Positions 7,235 through 16,200 of a DNA stretch of 59,176 bases are shown one piece after another. The stretch lies in contig NZ_BJMS01000021.1 in assembly GCF_006539285.1 (NCBI RefSeq), positions 1 to 59,176 on the forward strand, in the 5' to 3' direction. A program made the translations under genes and the position numbers. Under the pieces are notes generated by a model, which saw only the letters and a list, made by a program, of their open reading frames with translations, made no database searches and was not told where the DNA came from. The DNA is from Sporolactobacillus inulinus (GTDB taxonomy: Bacteria > Bacillota > Bacilli > Bacillales > Sporolactobacillaceae). Every line of letters begins with the position of its first letter. Position 1 is the first letter of the stretch.

Positions 7235-8707
7235 ATGAAATCCAGGTTTGACGTGAGAAACGATCGAGATCTCACGATGCTGGTTGACTTTTACGAGCTG
7301 ACCATGGGCAACAGCTATCTCTCGGAAGGAGTAGGCGATCAAATCGTCTATTTTGATATGTATTTCCGCAGAGTTCCTGACGGGGGCGGCTACTGCATTA
7401 TGGCCGGAGTGGACCAGCTGATTGAATACCTTGAGAATCTCCGCTTTACAGAGGAAGATATTAATTATCTTCGCTCCACGAAGTCCTTTTCAGAAAAATT
7501 CCTCGATTATCTTTCCACATTTAGCTTTTCTTGTGACGTTTGGGCAATTCCTGAAGGCTACCCTGTCTTTCCGAACGAGCCGCTCGTCACTGTGCGTGGT
7601 CCTGCGATTCAGGCACAACTGCTTGAAACAATGATTCTCGTAACGATTAATCACCAAACGTTGATTGCAACAAAAGCAAACCGCATTTGCCGCGTTGCCG
7701 GGAATCGGCCGGTGATGGAATTCGGATCGCGGCGGGCGCAAGGGTATGATGGCGCCATCTACGGCGCGCGCGCTGCTGTCATCGGCGGCTGTTCTGCAAC
7801 GGCCAATACCTTAGCGGGCATGATGTTCGATATTCCTGTTTCAGGTACGATGGCCCACAGTTGGGTCCAATTGTTTGACAGTGAACTTGAAGCGTTTCGC
7901 GCATGGGCAAGAGCGTATCCGGATCAATGTCTGGTCTTGATTGATACGTATAATGTCTTGAAATCAGGGCTTCCCAATGCGATTCAAGTGTTTAAAGAAC
8001 TTCGCGAACAAGGTCATGAGCCGATGGGTATTCGGATTGATTCAGGGGATATCACCTATTTGACACGCAAGGTAAGGAAAGCGTTGGATGAGGCGGGTTT
8101 CCCGAATGCCATAATTGTCATCTCCAACTCGCTGGACGAACATATCATTAAAGATGTCTTGGTTGAAGGCGCAAAAATCAATTCGTTTGGTGTCGGTGAG
8201 CGATTGATCACCGCACGTTCCGAACCGGTTTTTGGTGGCGTGTACAAACTCGTTGCTGTAGAGAAAGACGGAAAGATTGTTCCACGAATCAAGATTAGTG
8301 AAAATGAAGAGAAAATCACTAATCCAGGATTCAAAAAGATTTACCGAATCTACGACAAGGATGCGGATAAGGCGATTGCCGATCTGATTTGTGATGAATC
8401 GGAAACGATTGATGAAAGCAAGACGCTCACTTTATTTGATCCTGTATTTACTTGGAAAAAGAAAAAATTAAAGCGGTATAAAGCGGAACTTTTACGAAAA
8501 CAGATTTTCAAAGATGGCAAGTTATGCTATAAGAGCCCCTCCGTCATGGCCATTCGCCAATTTGCCCAGGAGCAGGTGCAGCGCCAGTGGGCAGAAGTGC
8601 TCCGCTTTGAAAATCCGCATAACTACTTCGTTGACTTGTCTTGGAAGGTTTGGAATGAGAAACATAACCTTTTGAACCGCTACTCAGACGAGTTCAGTGG
8701 AAAATAA
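7235..8707 (+). CDS. pncB: nicotinate phosphoribosyltransferase
   Basis: Makes nicotinate mononucleotide from nicotinate and PRPP with ATP hydrolysis, the first step of the NAD salvage (Preiss-Handler) pathway. At 490 aa it matches the long bacterial NAPRT class. The N-terminal DFYELTMGNSYL, the MEFGSRRAQGYDGA segment and the SGTMAHSW motif with the phosphorylated His (residue 208) are seen, as are LIDTYN and IRIDSGD in the barrel. A promoter lies at 7152-7180 and a ribosome site just before the ATG. A bidirectional hairpin follows, so it is a monocistronic gene. No nicotinamidase lies beside it. Confidence 0.95.
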   Translation: MKSRFDVRNDRDLTMLVDFYELTMGNSYLSEGVGDQIVYFDMYFRRVPDGGGYCIMAGVDQLIEYLENLRFTEEDINYLRSTKSFSEKFLDYLSTFSFSCDVWAIPEGYPVFPNEPLVTVRGPAIQAQLLETMILVTINHQTLIATKANRICRVAGNRPVMEFGSRRAQGYDGAIYGARAAVIGGCSATANTLAGMMFDIPVSGTMAHSWVQLFDSELEAFRAWARAYPDQCLVLIDTYNVLKSGLPNAIQVFKELREQGHEPMGIRIDSGDITYLTRKVRKALDEAGFPNAIIVISNSLDEHIIKDVLVEGAKINSFGVGERLITARSEPVFGGVYKLVAVEKDGKIVPRIKISENEEKITNPGFKKIYRIYDKDADKAIADLICDESETIDESKTLTLFDPVFTWKKKKLKRYKAELLRKQIFKDGKLCYKSPSVMAIRQFAQEQVQRQWAEVLRFENPHNYFVDLSWKVWNEKHNLLNRYSDEFSGK

Positions 8708-8718
8708 TGATCCAACAG

Positions 8719-8760
8719 AAAAACCCGAAGCATACAATCCACGCAGCTTCGGGTTTTTCT
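8719..8760. terminator. bidirectional terminator after pncB
   Basis: AACCCGAAGC (8722-8731) pairs perfectly with GCTTCGGGTT (8746-8755). An A-run lies on the left and a T-run on the right, so it can serve both convergent genes. Confidence 0.85.
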
Positions 8761-9320
8761 TATGCCAGATGAAAGGTGGTTTTGATGAGCTCGGCTGCTT
8801 GATCCGCACTAAGATCCGTTGTATTGATGCGCAAATAATTGGCTTCTGTAATTTCCCCTGGAAACGAATTCAAACGATCGTGCTGCATCGACTCAATCAA
8901 ATTTTGTTCCGATTGTTTGATGTCGCGTTTTGTTGGTTTTTCAGCGAGCCGGTCCGGCATTAAGTTGCGTTTCAGGCGGACGTTGAGGTCAGCTTCCAGT
9001 TCAATAAAGAACATATCAGCTCCTGCAGAACGAAAACAGCGGCATACCTCGTCAATACGCTGCCACTCTTCAGCTTGATTAAATGCCCATACCGTTGTGA
9101 AAATCAATCCATCGAGATTACTTTTTGCTGCGGCGGCGAAAATTTCATTTCGAATCGTGTGGCAAAGCGTCCACATTTGTTCGGTAAAGCCGAAAAGAGG
9201 AACGAGCAGATCGATCGTCATATGATTGTGAAATAATTTTAAATGTGTTTTTGTCGCGAGCGCTTTTCCAATGGTCATTTTTCCAACTGCCTGCGGACCA
9301 AATAAGAGAACGAATTGCAT
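8760..9320 (-). CDS. P-loop nucleotide kinase-like protein (AAA/shikimate-kinase-like)
   Basis: A 186-aa protein beginning MQFVLLFGPQAVGKMTIGK, a P-loop GPQAVGKMT (about 8-16). FHNHMTIDLL and LIFTTVWAF follow. Near the C-terminus a lid-like basic stretch, RLAEKPTKRD, resembles small-molecule kinases such as shikimate or gluconate kinase relatives. The substrate is unknown. ATG 9320 has GGGAGGA upstream; the open frame continues further but into the coding sequence of the preceding gene. It starts immediately after the stop of the MFS gene upstream, so the two are cotranscribed. Confidence 0.75.
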   Translation of the reverse strand: MQFVLLFGPQAVGKMTIGKALATKTHLKLFHNHMTIDLLVPLFGFTEQMWTLCHTIRNEIFAAAAKSNLDGLIFTTVWAFNQAEEWQRIDEVCRCFRSAGADMFFIELEADLNVRLKRNLMPDRLAEKPTKRDIKQSEQNLIESMQHDRLNSFPGEITEANYLRINTTDLSADQAAELIKTTFHLA

Positions 9321-9321
9321 C

Positions 9322-10581
9322 TTATTCCTCCCTCGAAATAGGTGTGCCTTGAACGGTTTGGTTCCTGTGTAGTGACTGATAAAAGCAGCCCATGCCTGTA
9401 ACTGCCACGATCGAATAGAGTACCGCCATTCCATAAGAAGGCAGGAACGCTCCAATCATCACTCCAAGTGACCCCATCACTTTTGCACCTTGAAAAACAA
9501 GACCATAGACAGCCATATAAGAACCGCGTACTTTTTCTTGAGTCATTGAGGCGAGCAGGGTTTGACAGACCGGAACATACATGAGCTCGCCAAGTGATAG
9601 GATACCGATCATTAAGAAGAGCAGGTGCCACTGATTGCTGAAGGCGAGGGTGATATAGCCTGAGCTGTACAGGCAAAGGCCAATAAATAAGACATGATTT
9701 GATGGATAACGTTTCATCCATAGATTGACCGCCAAAGTAAATACAACAATGAGAATCGTATTTTCAACCCTCAGCCAGCTGAGCAAGGTTAAACCATCAA
9801 CAGAAAAAGGCCCGATAAATTGATGGAACTCATGGGACAACCGGATTGCAATATAGTTGTTCATTTGGAATTCTAGTGAAAGAATCAGCAGCTGAGCAAG
9901 ACAGAAAATGAGAAATCGCCGGTCCTTCATGACGCTTTGATAATTTTTTCCCATATCGAAAATTAGTCGACCCATTGTCGCCGAATTGTTTTGTTTGTTG
10001 TTTTGGCGATGGCTTTCCTTCATGAAGAAAGCAAGCAGCGCAAACACAAACATGGATGTCAGCGTCAGTACGAGAAACAACAGGAATCGATGCCGGTTAA
10101 ATGCCAGTCCACCGATTACGCTACCGGCTGCGATGGAAAGATTAACTGACCAGTAGTTGACGCTATACATGAATTGACGATTTTCTTTTGTGCTGACGTC
10201 AATCAGCATTGCTTCGGCAGCTGGGTTCATGAAACCGTTGCTGACGCTTTGAACCAGCATCATCAAGAAGGTAAGAACGGGTGATTGAAGCCAGGGTGAA
10301 TTTGCCGCAGTCATTAATGAAAAAGCAATAATTTGGATTAATTGTGCCAGAACCATGACACGCTTTCTCCCAAGCCGATCTGAAAAAAAACCGCCCCAAA
10401 AACTTGTCACAATCGATGCAAACACATTGATGAGCAGAAGCAGACCTGTCCGCGCGGTACCGAATTCTGATGCGAAATAAATAGCCATGAATGGAAAGAC
10501 CATATTTCCGACAAAACGCGACAGAAAAGAGGTCAGTAAACGGATTTTAATATTTGGATGCAGAGTCTTGAATGGATTCAT
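9322..10581 (-). CDS. MFS exporter (MdtH/SetA-like)
   Basis: A 419-aa, 12-helix major facilitator. Motif A appears as GGFFSDRLGRKRVMV (about 62-76). The first helix has RFVGNMVFPFMAIYF, as in multidrug or sugar efflux proteins. The substrate is not determinable. It is divergent from an SgrR-like regulator across a 146-base gap and is followed at once by the P-loop kinase-like gene. In enterobacteria SgrR sits next to the sugar efflux gene setA, so export of a sugar or sugar phosphate derivative is an attractive inference but not shown. Confidence 0.82.
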   Translation of the reverse strand: MNPFKTLHPNIKIRLLTSFLSRFVGNMVFPFMAIYFASEFGTARTGLLLLINVFASIVTSFWGGFFSDRLGRKRVMVLAQLIQIIAFSLMTAANSPWLQSPVLTFLMMLVQSVSNGFMNPAAEAMLIDVSTKENRQFMYSVNYWSVNLSIAAGSVIGGLAFNRHRFLLFLVLTLTSMFVFALLAFFMKESHRQNNKQNNSATMGRLIFDMGKNYQSVMKDRRFLIFCLAQLLILSLEFQMNNYIAIRLSHEFHQFIGPFSVDGLTLLSWLRVENTILIVVFTLAVNLWMKRYPSNHVLFIGLCLYSSGYITLAFSNQWHLLFLMIGILSLGELMYVPVCQTLLASMTQEKVRGSYMAVYGLVFQGAKVMGSLGVMIGAFLPSYGMAVLYSIVAVTGMGCFYQSLHRNQTVQGTPISREE

Positions 10582-10727
10582 GAACGTCGCTCCTAACGAT
10601 AAAACATTCTGTACAGCTATTTTTCTATAAACGAAACGGTGAAAAAAGTGTAAAATAAAATAAATGCTTTCCCCTTTTATGTAATTCTATTTGTTCAGCA
10701 TTTTTGAGTACGAAGGGAGGCGATCTT

Positions 10728-12509
10728 ATGAATGCCTATGATTATTACACAGAATTGTATCTTGCTAAGGTTGGAGGCGAGGAACGGCAGTTCGCAATCA
10801 GCATCGCCGAATGTGCAGAAATCTTTTATTGTTCGGCTCGGAATGCCAAGTTGATCATTCACAAACTTGAGAATTTATCGTGGATTCAGTGGAGAAGCGG
10901 CAGAGGACGCGGAAATAAGTCGCAAATTCATTTTTTGAAGGAATTAGACACCTTCGTTAAAGAACGAATTAACGCGCTCGTGAGCAGGCAGCAATTAGAT
11001 CAAGCACTTGCCTTTCTGCAAGCGCATACGCTACCTCAAATGCTTGCGAACCAGTGCTGGGCACGAGTGAAGAAAGAATTTGGCTATCAAACAAATCAAA
11101 ACAAACAGAAGGAACAGGATATTCTGCGCATCCCGATAAACCGTCAATTAACCACTTTAGATCCGGCGCGTGCAGCGATAACGACGGAGTCGCATCTCTC
11201 TCGTCAAATTTTTGACTGTCTCGTGAATTACAAGGTCGATTCGGATACCTTTGTTCCCCACCTGGCTCATTATTGGGAGCACGCTCTTGATCGGACAGAA
11301 TGGAGGTTCTATTTAAGAAAAGGAGTCTATTTCCATAGTGGACACGAACTGACCGCCCGCGATGTTGTCTTTACCGTGCAGCGCATTGCTGACCCGGTGA
11401 ATCACTTGCCGTGCCACTGGTATTTCGATACACTTTTGAAGGTGAGGCAGCTGCATCGCTATGTGGTTGCATTGACATTCTCCAAGCCGACGCCCGCCTT
11501 ACTCTACTTCAGTTCGCTGAATCTGGCGATTTTGGCTTCTGATACCGGGTATCACCCAAAACAGATGATTGGTACCGGACCGTTTAAAATTGTACACTCT
11601 AGCAATCAGCTGCTCCTATTGGCACGTTTTGCCGATTATTTCCGTGAACGCGCGCTGCTTGATCGGATTGAATTGTACGTTGCACCCAAACTTGTCGGAG
11701 CGAAAAAAATGTATGACGTACCGCAAATTCAGGCGGATCACGCAACACATGCAAAGCGCTTTGAAGAAAAGGGCAGCAGCTACATGATTTATAATCTTAA
11801 TAAATCGGGTCCTCTTCAGGATAAATGGTTGCGGCTAGCGATGAACACGGCGATTGACCGCAACAAAATGCTTCGCGAACTCGGCGGCGACAGATACTGC
11901 CCGTCAAACAGTTTTATTCCAAACAATTCGGAACGCGGGTTGAAAGCGGTTGGAGATGCAAAACGAATAGAGGAATGTCTTGGGCGGAGTGTTTATCAAG
12001 GCGAACGATTAAAACTTTATTATTTTAATCATCAGCCTGTTGCTGTTGATGCCGCGTGGATCAAAAATGCTCTAGCACGATTTGGGGTGTGTCTGGAACC
12101 TATCCCTTGGCCGATGGATCAATTTTATAATGACCAGTTTGTTGAAAATGCCGATATCATTCTTGGCGGAGAAGTGCTTGAGGAAAATGTAGATCTGGGA
12201 TTGATTCATCTGTTTAAGGATCAAAGCAGCTTAATTCGCAGAATGCTTGATCCAAAGCGATTAGCCCGTGTTGATCAATTCATGGATTTGTTTATCCAGG
12301 CAGGCACGGCAAAAATGAGAAAAGAAGCTTTTAAACAATTGGAAATGTATCTCAATAGCGAACAGCTGTTGATTTATTTATACCACAGCCGCAAAGAAAT
12401 CACCTTCAATGCAGCATTATCAGGAATCCGATTGAATGCGTTCGGTTGGGCAGAATTTAGTAAACTATGGATTAAACCCAGTTCATCGGCAGAAAAATTA
12501 ATCAATTAG
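10728..12509 (+). CDS. SgrR-like regulator with peptide-binding-protein domain
   Basis: A 593-aa protein with an N-terminal winged helix (about 1-110, including ISIAECAEIFYCSARNAKLIIHKLE and the basic loop RSGRGRGNKS) joined to a solute-binding domain of the SBP_bac_5 (oligopeptide/nickel) type (about 130-590). In that domain RIPINRQLTTLDPARA, LARFADYF and related blocks are seen. There is no signal peptide, so the ligand is sensed in the cytosol. This is the SgrR architecture; E. coli SgrR answers sugar-phosphate stress. ATG 10728 has GGGAGGCG upstream; the 8 extra codons before it lack support. It is divergent from the MFS exporter and probably controls it. The exoA start follows only 9 bases after its stop. 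Confidence 0.8.
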   Translation: MNAYDYYTELYLAKVGGEERQFAISIAECAEIFYCSARNAKLIIHKLENLSWIQWRSGRGRGNKSQIHFLKELDTFVKERINALVSRQQLDQALAFLQAHTLPQMLANQCWARVKKEFGYQTNQNKQKEQDILRIPINRQLTTLDPARAAITTESHLSRQIFDCLVNYKVDSDTFVPHLAHYWEHALDRTEWRFYLRKGVYFHSGHELTARDVVFTVQRIADPVNHLPCHWYFDTLLKVRQLHRYVVALTFSKPTPALLYFSSLNLAILASDTGYHPKQMIGTGPFKIVHSSNQLLLLARFADYFRERALLDRIELYVAPKLVGAKKMYDVPQIQADHATHAKRFEEKGSSYMIYNLNKSGPLQDKWLRLAMNTAIDRNKMLRELGGDRYCPSNSFIPNNSERGLKAVGDAKRIEECLGRSVYQGERLKLYYFNHQPVAVDAAWIKNALARFGVCLEPIPWPMDQFYNDQFVENADIILGGEVLEENVDLGLIHLFKDQSSLIRRMLDPKRLARVDQFMDLFIQAGTAKMRKEAFKQLEMYLNSEQLLIYLYHSRKEITFNAALSGIRLNAFGWAEFSKLWIKPSSSAEKLIN

Positions 12510-12518
12510 GAGAAACGA

Positions 12519-13280
12519 ATGAAGTTCATTTCATGGAATGTCAACGGTTTTCGCGCGCTTCAGCGCAAAATGGATGTTTTTTCATGGCTTAAAGAAACAG
12601 GAGCTGATGCACTGTGTATTCAAGAAACGAAGCTTCACCAGGATCAAGTACAGATCGATACACCAGGATATCATCAATTTTGGAATGATGCCGTTCGCAA
12701 AGGCTATTCGGGTACTGCTATTTTTACAAAAAATAAACCCCTTCGTGTCACCTATGGAATGGGGATTGAGGTACATGATCAAGAGGGACGATTGATTACT
12801 TTGGAGTATGAAGATTATTATTTGGTCACGGTCTATACACCGAATGCCAAAAGAGACTTGACGCGGCTTGCCTATCGCTTGGAATGGGGCGCAGCCTTTA
12901 CCGACTATATGAAGCGGCTGGATGAGAAAAAGCCGGTTATTTTTTGTGGTGATCTGAATGTCGCCCACCAAGCGATTGATTTGACCTATCCCAAGAACAA
13001 CAAAGGGAATTCAGGATTTACAATCGAGGAACGTGAGGACTTCACCGCTTTACTTAATAATGGTTTTGTTGATAGTTTTCGCCATTTGTATCCGGAGCGT
13101 ACGGATGCCTATTCGTGGTGGTCATTTCTATTTAATGCGAGGGAACGGAATATCGGATGGCGCATTGATTATTTTGTTTTGTCCAAATGCTTGAGCAGCA
13201 GTATTCGCGACGCAAAACTTTTAACAGAAATATACGGTTCGGATCATTGTCCTGTTGAACTGGATTTGGATTTGAACTGA
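12519..13280 (+). CDS. exoA: exodeoxyribonuclease III / AP endonuclease
   Basis: Base-excision repair enzyme that cuts at abasic sites and degrades 3' ends with Mg2+. The 253-aa length is normal. Motifs run in order: MKFISWNVNGFRA, CIQETKLH (metal-binding Glu), TVYTPNA, FCGDLNVAH, WRIDYFVLS and the catalytic GSDHCPVEL. It starts 9 bases after the SgrR-like gene, behind TAGGAGAAACG, so it is probably cotranscribed. An imperfect hairpin near 13397-13434 follows. Confidence 0.95.
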   Translation: MKFISWNVNGFRALQRKMDVFSWLKETGADALCIQETKLHQDQVQIDTPGYHQFWNDAVRKGYSGTAIFTKNKPLRVTYGMGIEVHDQEGRLITLEYEDYYLVTVYTPNAKRDLTRLAYRLEWGAAFTDYMKRLDEKKPVIFCGDLNVAHQAIDLTYPKNNKGNSGFTIEEREDFTALLNNGFVDSFRHLYPERTDAYSWWSFLFNARERNIGWRIDYFVLSKCLSSSIRDAKLLTEIYGSDHCPVELDLDLN

Positions 13281-13396
13281 TGAATTTAGGAAAAATGTGT
13301 GATCGATTGTGACAGAAAGCTGTGCATCGATCAGTCTTTTGCTGGCTGGACATTGAGCGCGATTTCAAAGAGTCACATTCTGATGAGGGCAATAAT

Positions 13397-13434
13397 AAAG
13401 CACCGGGGGATGTTTTGCCTCCGGTGCTGCTTCA
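13397..13434. terminator. hairpin between convergent exoA and alcohol dehydrogenase genes
   Basis: AGCACCGG (13399-13406) pairs with CCGGTGCT (13421-13428). The T-tail is poor (GCTTCATC), so termination may be partial. Confidence 0.55.
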
Positions 13435-13445
13435 TCATGCGCTGG

Positions 13446-14558
13446 TTATTTCACTTTATTTTGTTCCGCCCATTTTTCCAATTCAATCATCGCTTGATAG
13501 ACCGTTTCAACTGAAGGACTCAGCGGATGCATATCCATAAGGGAAAAAGGTTTGTGAACCGATGAATCAGCGATGTCATGAATTTCTTGGTCGGTTAATG
13601 CACCAAGCGATAGATCTTCTAGGCAAAACGGAAGCTTAAGTGCCCGATAAAATGGGAGAAGACGAGTCATTTCATCGTATTTCTTTTCAATGACGAGTTC
13701 AACCATAATTCCATAAGCAACTTTTATACCATGTAGCAAATGGTGTGTTTCTTTGCGAATGGTCAGCGCATCATGAACGGCATGAGCTGCTGTCGCGCGG
13801 GCATATTCGTCGCCAAATCCGCCGACTAACCCACTTGCCACGATATTAGTCTCCATAACTTCAATCCATTCATCGGAGAGCTTTCCCTGTTTCATATCCT
13901 CAATGGCTTGTTCCGCATGATTTAGCGGGATTTCTAAGCATTGACGAGCTGCTTCACGAGAAAAGCGAAGTGCAAGACTCTTACGGTCGGCATTTTTTAA
14001 TAGAAGGTCTGCTTCATACCACTTGGCAATGGTATCTGCGACTCCGGCGATAAAATAATCGATCGGTGAATCAAAGATAACACGAGGCTCGATCAAAAGA
14101 AGAAAAGTTTGATTTTGATAAATTTCATGGCCGATACATTCACCGTTATCTTTATACAGTACGGAAAGACAAGACCATGCGGCACAGTTGCTTGCCATCG
14201 TTGGCAGCAGAATAACGGGTACTGCGCCGGCTTTATATGCTGCGGCCTTTGCGGTATCCATAACTTTACCGCCGCCTAGGCCAATAATTGCATCGGCCTG
14301 TTTGCTGTGAATCAGGTCGATCATGCGTTGAATTTCATTTTTCGAGCATTCACCGTTAAAGGAGACATCAATGACCTCGATCCCTTGCTGGGATAGATCG
14401 GGAAGATATGGCGCTGCTTTCTGCATTGATTTGGTTCCGTGAAGCAAGATCACACGGCGAATAAAACGAGATTTAAGTTCAGGTGCAAGCCGATCATAAG
14501 CACCTTTTTCTAATACATATTCTTGAGGGGCAATTCGTGAAATAAGCTGCAAGGCCAT
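13446..14558 (-). CDS. iron-containing alcohol dehydrogenase family, glycerol-dehydrogenase-like
   Basis: A 370-aa NAD(P)-linked dehydrogenase. The nucleotide-binding segment IIGLGGGKVMDTAKAAAY and VILLPTMASNCAAWSCLSV are typical of the GldA/HcxA branch. Putative metal ligands include Asp in GVADTIAKWYEA, and His in ATAAHAVHDAL and HHLLHGIKVAYG. The substrate could be glycerol or a 2-oxo acid; sequence alone does not decide. AAGGAGAG precedes ATG 14558. An ATG 24 bases further up lies before that ribosome site and is not used. It is divergent from a D-2-hydroxyacid dehydrogenase gene. Confidence 0.85.
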   Translation of the reverse strand: MALQLISRIAPQEYVLEKGAYDRLAPELKSRFIRRVILLHGTKSMQKAAPYLPDLSQQGIEVIDVSFNGECSKNEIQRMIDLIHSKQADAIIGLGGGKVMDTAKAAAYKAGAVPVILLPTMASNCAAWSCLSVLYKDNGECIGHEIYQNQTFLLLIEPRVIFDSPIDYFIAGVADTIAKWYEADLLLKNADRKSLALRFSREAARQCLEIPLNHAEQAIEDMKQGKLSDEWIEVMETNIVASGLVGGFGDEYARATAAHAVHDALTIRKETHHLLHGIKVAYGIMVELVIEKKYDEMTRLLPFYRALKLPFCLEDLSLGALTDQEIHDIADSSVHKPFSLMDMHPLSPSVETVYQAMIELEKWAEQNKVK

Positions 14559-14832
14559 TTTCTTTCTCTCCTTAATAAACATAACGATCTGATTTTTTCT
14601 ATTTGTGTTGGAAACATCAGGTGTTTGGAACTATATAGTAGCCGTTTTCAGATCGACTTGTCAATTGGTAGATAGCGCTCACGTTCTTGATTTAGCGATG
14701 TTTTCAATGCAATTTTAGCATTAACCGAATACACCTGTTTTCAAGCATTACGATAGCTGGATCGATTATTTTTCTCTATACTATTAAGTAATCTCGGAAA
14801 ATTGACAATAAATGAAAGACAGGTGAATGATA

Positions 14833-15795
14833 GTGAATAAAATTGTGTTTGGCTTTGATCAAGAATTCTCATTACCGTCAGCAGAGTATGAGCAGCTTGC
14901 ACAACGGTTTAAAGATCACTATGAATTTGTCCAACTCGATGCGAATACGGTTCCCAATTCTGTTTCTTTGGAAAATGCGGTTGCGTTCATCGGTGCGCCA
15001 TCAGCAGAATTGCTAAAGAAAATGCCGAACTTACGTTGGTTGCAGCTGCCAAGTGCTGGAGCCAATCATTTTGCGCATCATCCCAATCTCGCAAAAGAAG
15101 TTACCCTCACCAATTCAAGCGGTGTGTTCGGTGTGATCGGTGCTGAGCATACGCTTGCCTTGATTTTAGCCTTAATTCGAGAAATCCCCTTGTACGTCAA
15201 GCAAACGGAGCGTCATCTTTGGCACGAAGGGGATCGATGCTTGCAAATTGACGGTTCGACCTTTGGCATCATCGGCTATGGAGACATTGGTTCGGAAATC
15301 GCACATCGCTTGAAGGCATTTGGCGCGCGCGTACTTGCGGTAAAGCGCAACCTGAGCAGGCTTCCTGAGGATGCAGATGCTGTCTATACGTTGGCTGATT
15401 TGGATACAGTCCTCAATGAATCGGATTTTGTGGTCAATGTGCTGCCTTTAACTCCGGAAACTAAGAATTTGTTTGATGCGAAACGATTTGCTGCGATGAA
15501 AGACGGCGTACAATTTATCAACGTTGGAAGAGGCGGGACCGTTGATGAGCGCGCATTGATTGACGCAGTCCATTCCGGAAAAGTTGGCGGGACAGCCCTC
15601 GATGTAACGGCTGAGGAGCCGCTGCCCGAAAATCATCCTTTGTGGGATTTGCCGAACGTACTTATTACTTCCCATTCCTTAGGTGTCGGACCAGGAAAAT
15701 ATAAAAGAAGAAATGATTTAGTCGCGAAGAATGTAACAAATTTCATTATGGGTAAACCATTGAAAAATCAAGTGAATCGGGAACTTGGCTATTAA
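14833..15795 (+). CDS. D-2-hydroxyacid dehydrogenase, NAD-dependent
   Basis: Interconverts a 2-oxo acid and its D-2-hydroxyacid, or acts on a phosphoglycerate-like substrate. It is 320 aa. The nucleotide site FGIIGYGDIGSEIAHRLKAF is seen at about 140-160. The catalytic Arg is expected in LPLTPETKNL to VGRGGTVDE, Glu in TAEEPLPENHPLW and His in ITSHSLG. I chose GTG 14833 because AGGTG at 14820-14824 is at ideal distance; an ATG at 14827 is too close. In a possible D-lactate producer it could matter for fermentation, but its divergence from LdhA-type enzymes leaves this open. It is followed by stacked terminators. Confidence 0.85.
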   Translation: MNKIVFGFDQEFSLPSAEYEQLAQRFKDHYEFVQLDANTVPNSVSLENAVAFIGAPSAELLKKMPNLRWLQLPSAGANHFAHHPNLAKEVTLTNSSGVFGVIGAEHTLALILALIREIPLYVKQTERHLWHEGDRCLQIDGSTFGIIGYGDIGSEIAHRLKAFGARVLAVKRNLSRLPEDADAVYTLADLDTVLNESDFVVNVLPLTPETKNLFDAKRFAAMKDGVQFINVGRGGTVDERALIDAVHSGKVGGTALDVTAEEPLPENHPLWDLPNVLITSHSLGVGPGKYKRRNDLVAKNVTNFIMGKPLKNQVNRELGY

Positions 15796-15825
15796 CTCAT
15801 GCCGCATAAAAACGAGCACCGTTTT

Positions 15826-15919
15826 TTTATAAGGGAAGAATGCTTATCATTTTGTCATGCAGTAAGAAGTCACCGCATCCTGCGGAAGTAAGGACCGGGC
15901 GCTTTTTGCCCGGTTTTTC
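15826..15919 (+). repeat. dispersed repeat A, copy 1, ending in a terminator
   Basis: The core CCGCATCCTGCGGAAGTAAG (15873-15892) plus the following ACCGGGC-GCTTTTT-GCCCGGT-TTTTC hairpin recurs in reverse orientation near 56569-56616 with about two differences over 47 bases. A more diverged copy lies at 38751-38870. Copies 1 and 3 also share TAAGGGAAGAA at the left side. Confidence 0.7.
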
Positions 15920-15934
15920 TTAGTACATGTGTCT

Positions 15935-15966
15935 CACAGTCAATCGTGGCTGTGCGATTTTTTTTG
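15935..15966 (+). terminator. second terminator after the D-2-hydroxyacid dehydrogenase gene
   Basis: CACAG-T-CA-ATCG-TG-G-CTGTG (15935-15954) is followed by CGATTTTTTTT. Confidence 0.6.
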
Positions 15967-16092
15967 CAAAAGCAAAAGGTTGTGAACAAGAAAAATTCAA
16001 TCTTTGATACTCAAAATTAACAATTCTTACTAAATATTCGTCAAATGAAACAAAGTTGTAATCGAAACGTGTCGGACGATCGGCAAATCTGT

Positions 16093-16101
16093 TGTTATAA
16101 T
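16093..16101 (+). promoter_or_regulatory. extended -10 promoter of the M23 hydrolase gene
   Basis: TG-T-TATAAT at 16093-16101 is a full extended -10. No good -35 is seen, which is acceptable for this class. The start codon is 99 bases downstream. Confidence 0.5.
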
Positions 16102-16200
16102 AAGAAGTATGTTGAAAAATGATAGACTCATTGTTTCATTGTTTCACGGTTGGCGAATGAATCAGTCGATAAACTGAGTTTGTGTAAGGGGATTGAATAA

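Larger units (their letters stand above)
15796..16200. other. intergenic region with repeat, two terminators and a promoter
   Basis: The 405 bases hold dispersed repeat A copy 1 (15826-15919), whose right end is a terminator hairpin, a second hairpin with T-run (15935-15966) and the promoter of the next gene. No coding sequence is evident. Confidence 0.6.

Noticed and set aside
9275-9721. 148-codon minus-strand frame overlapping the MFS exporter
   Set aside because: Lies in another frame of an intact 12-helix transporter and has no family features.
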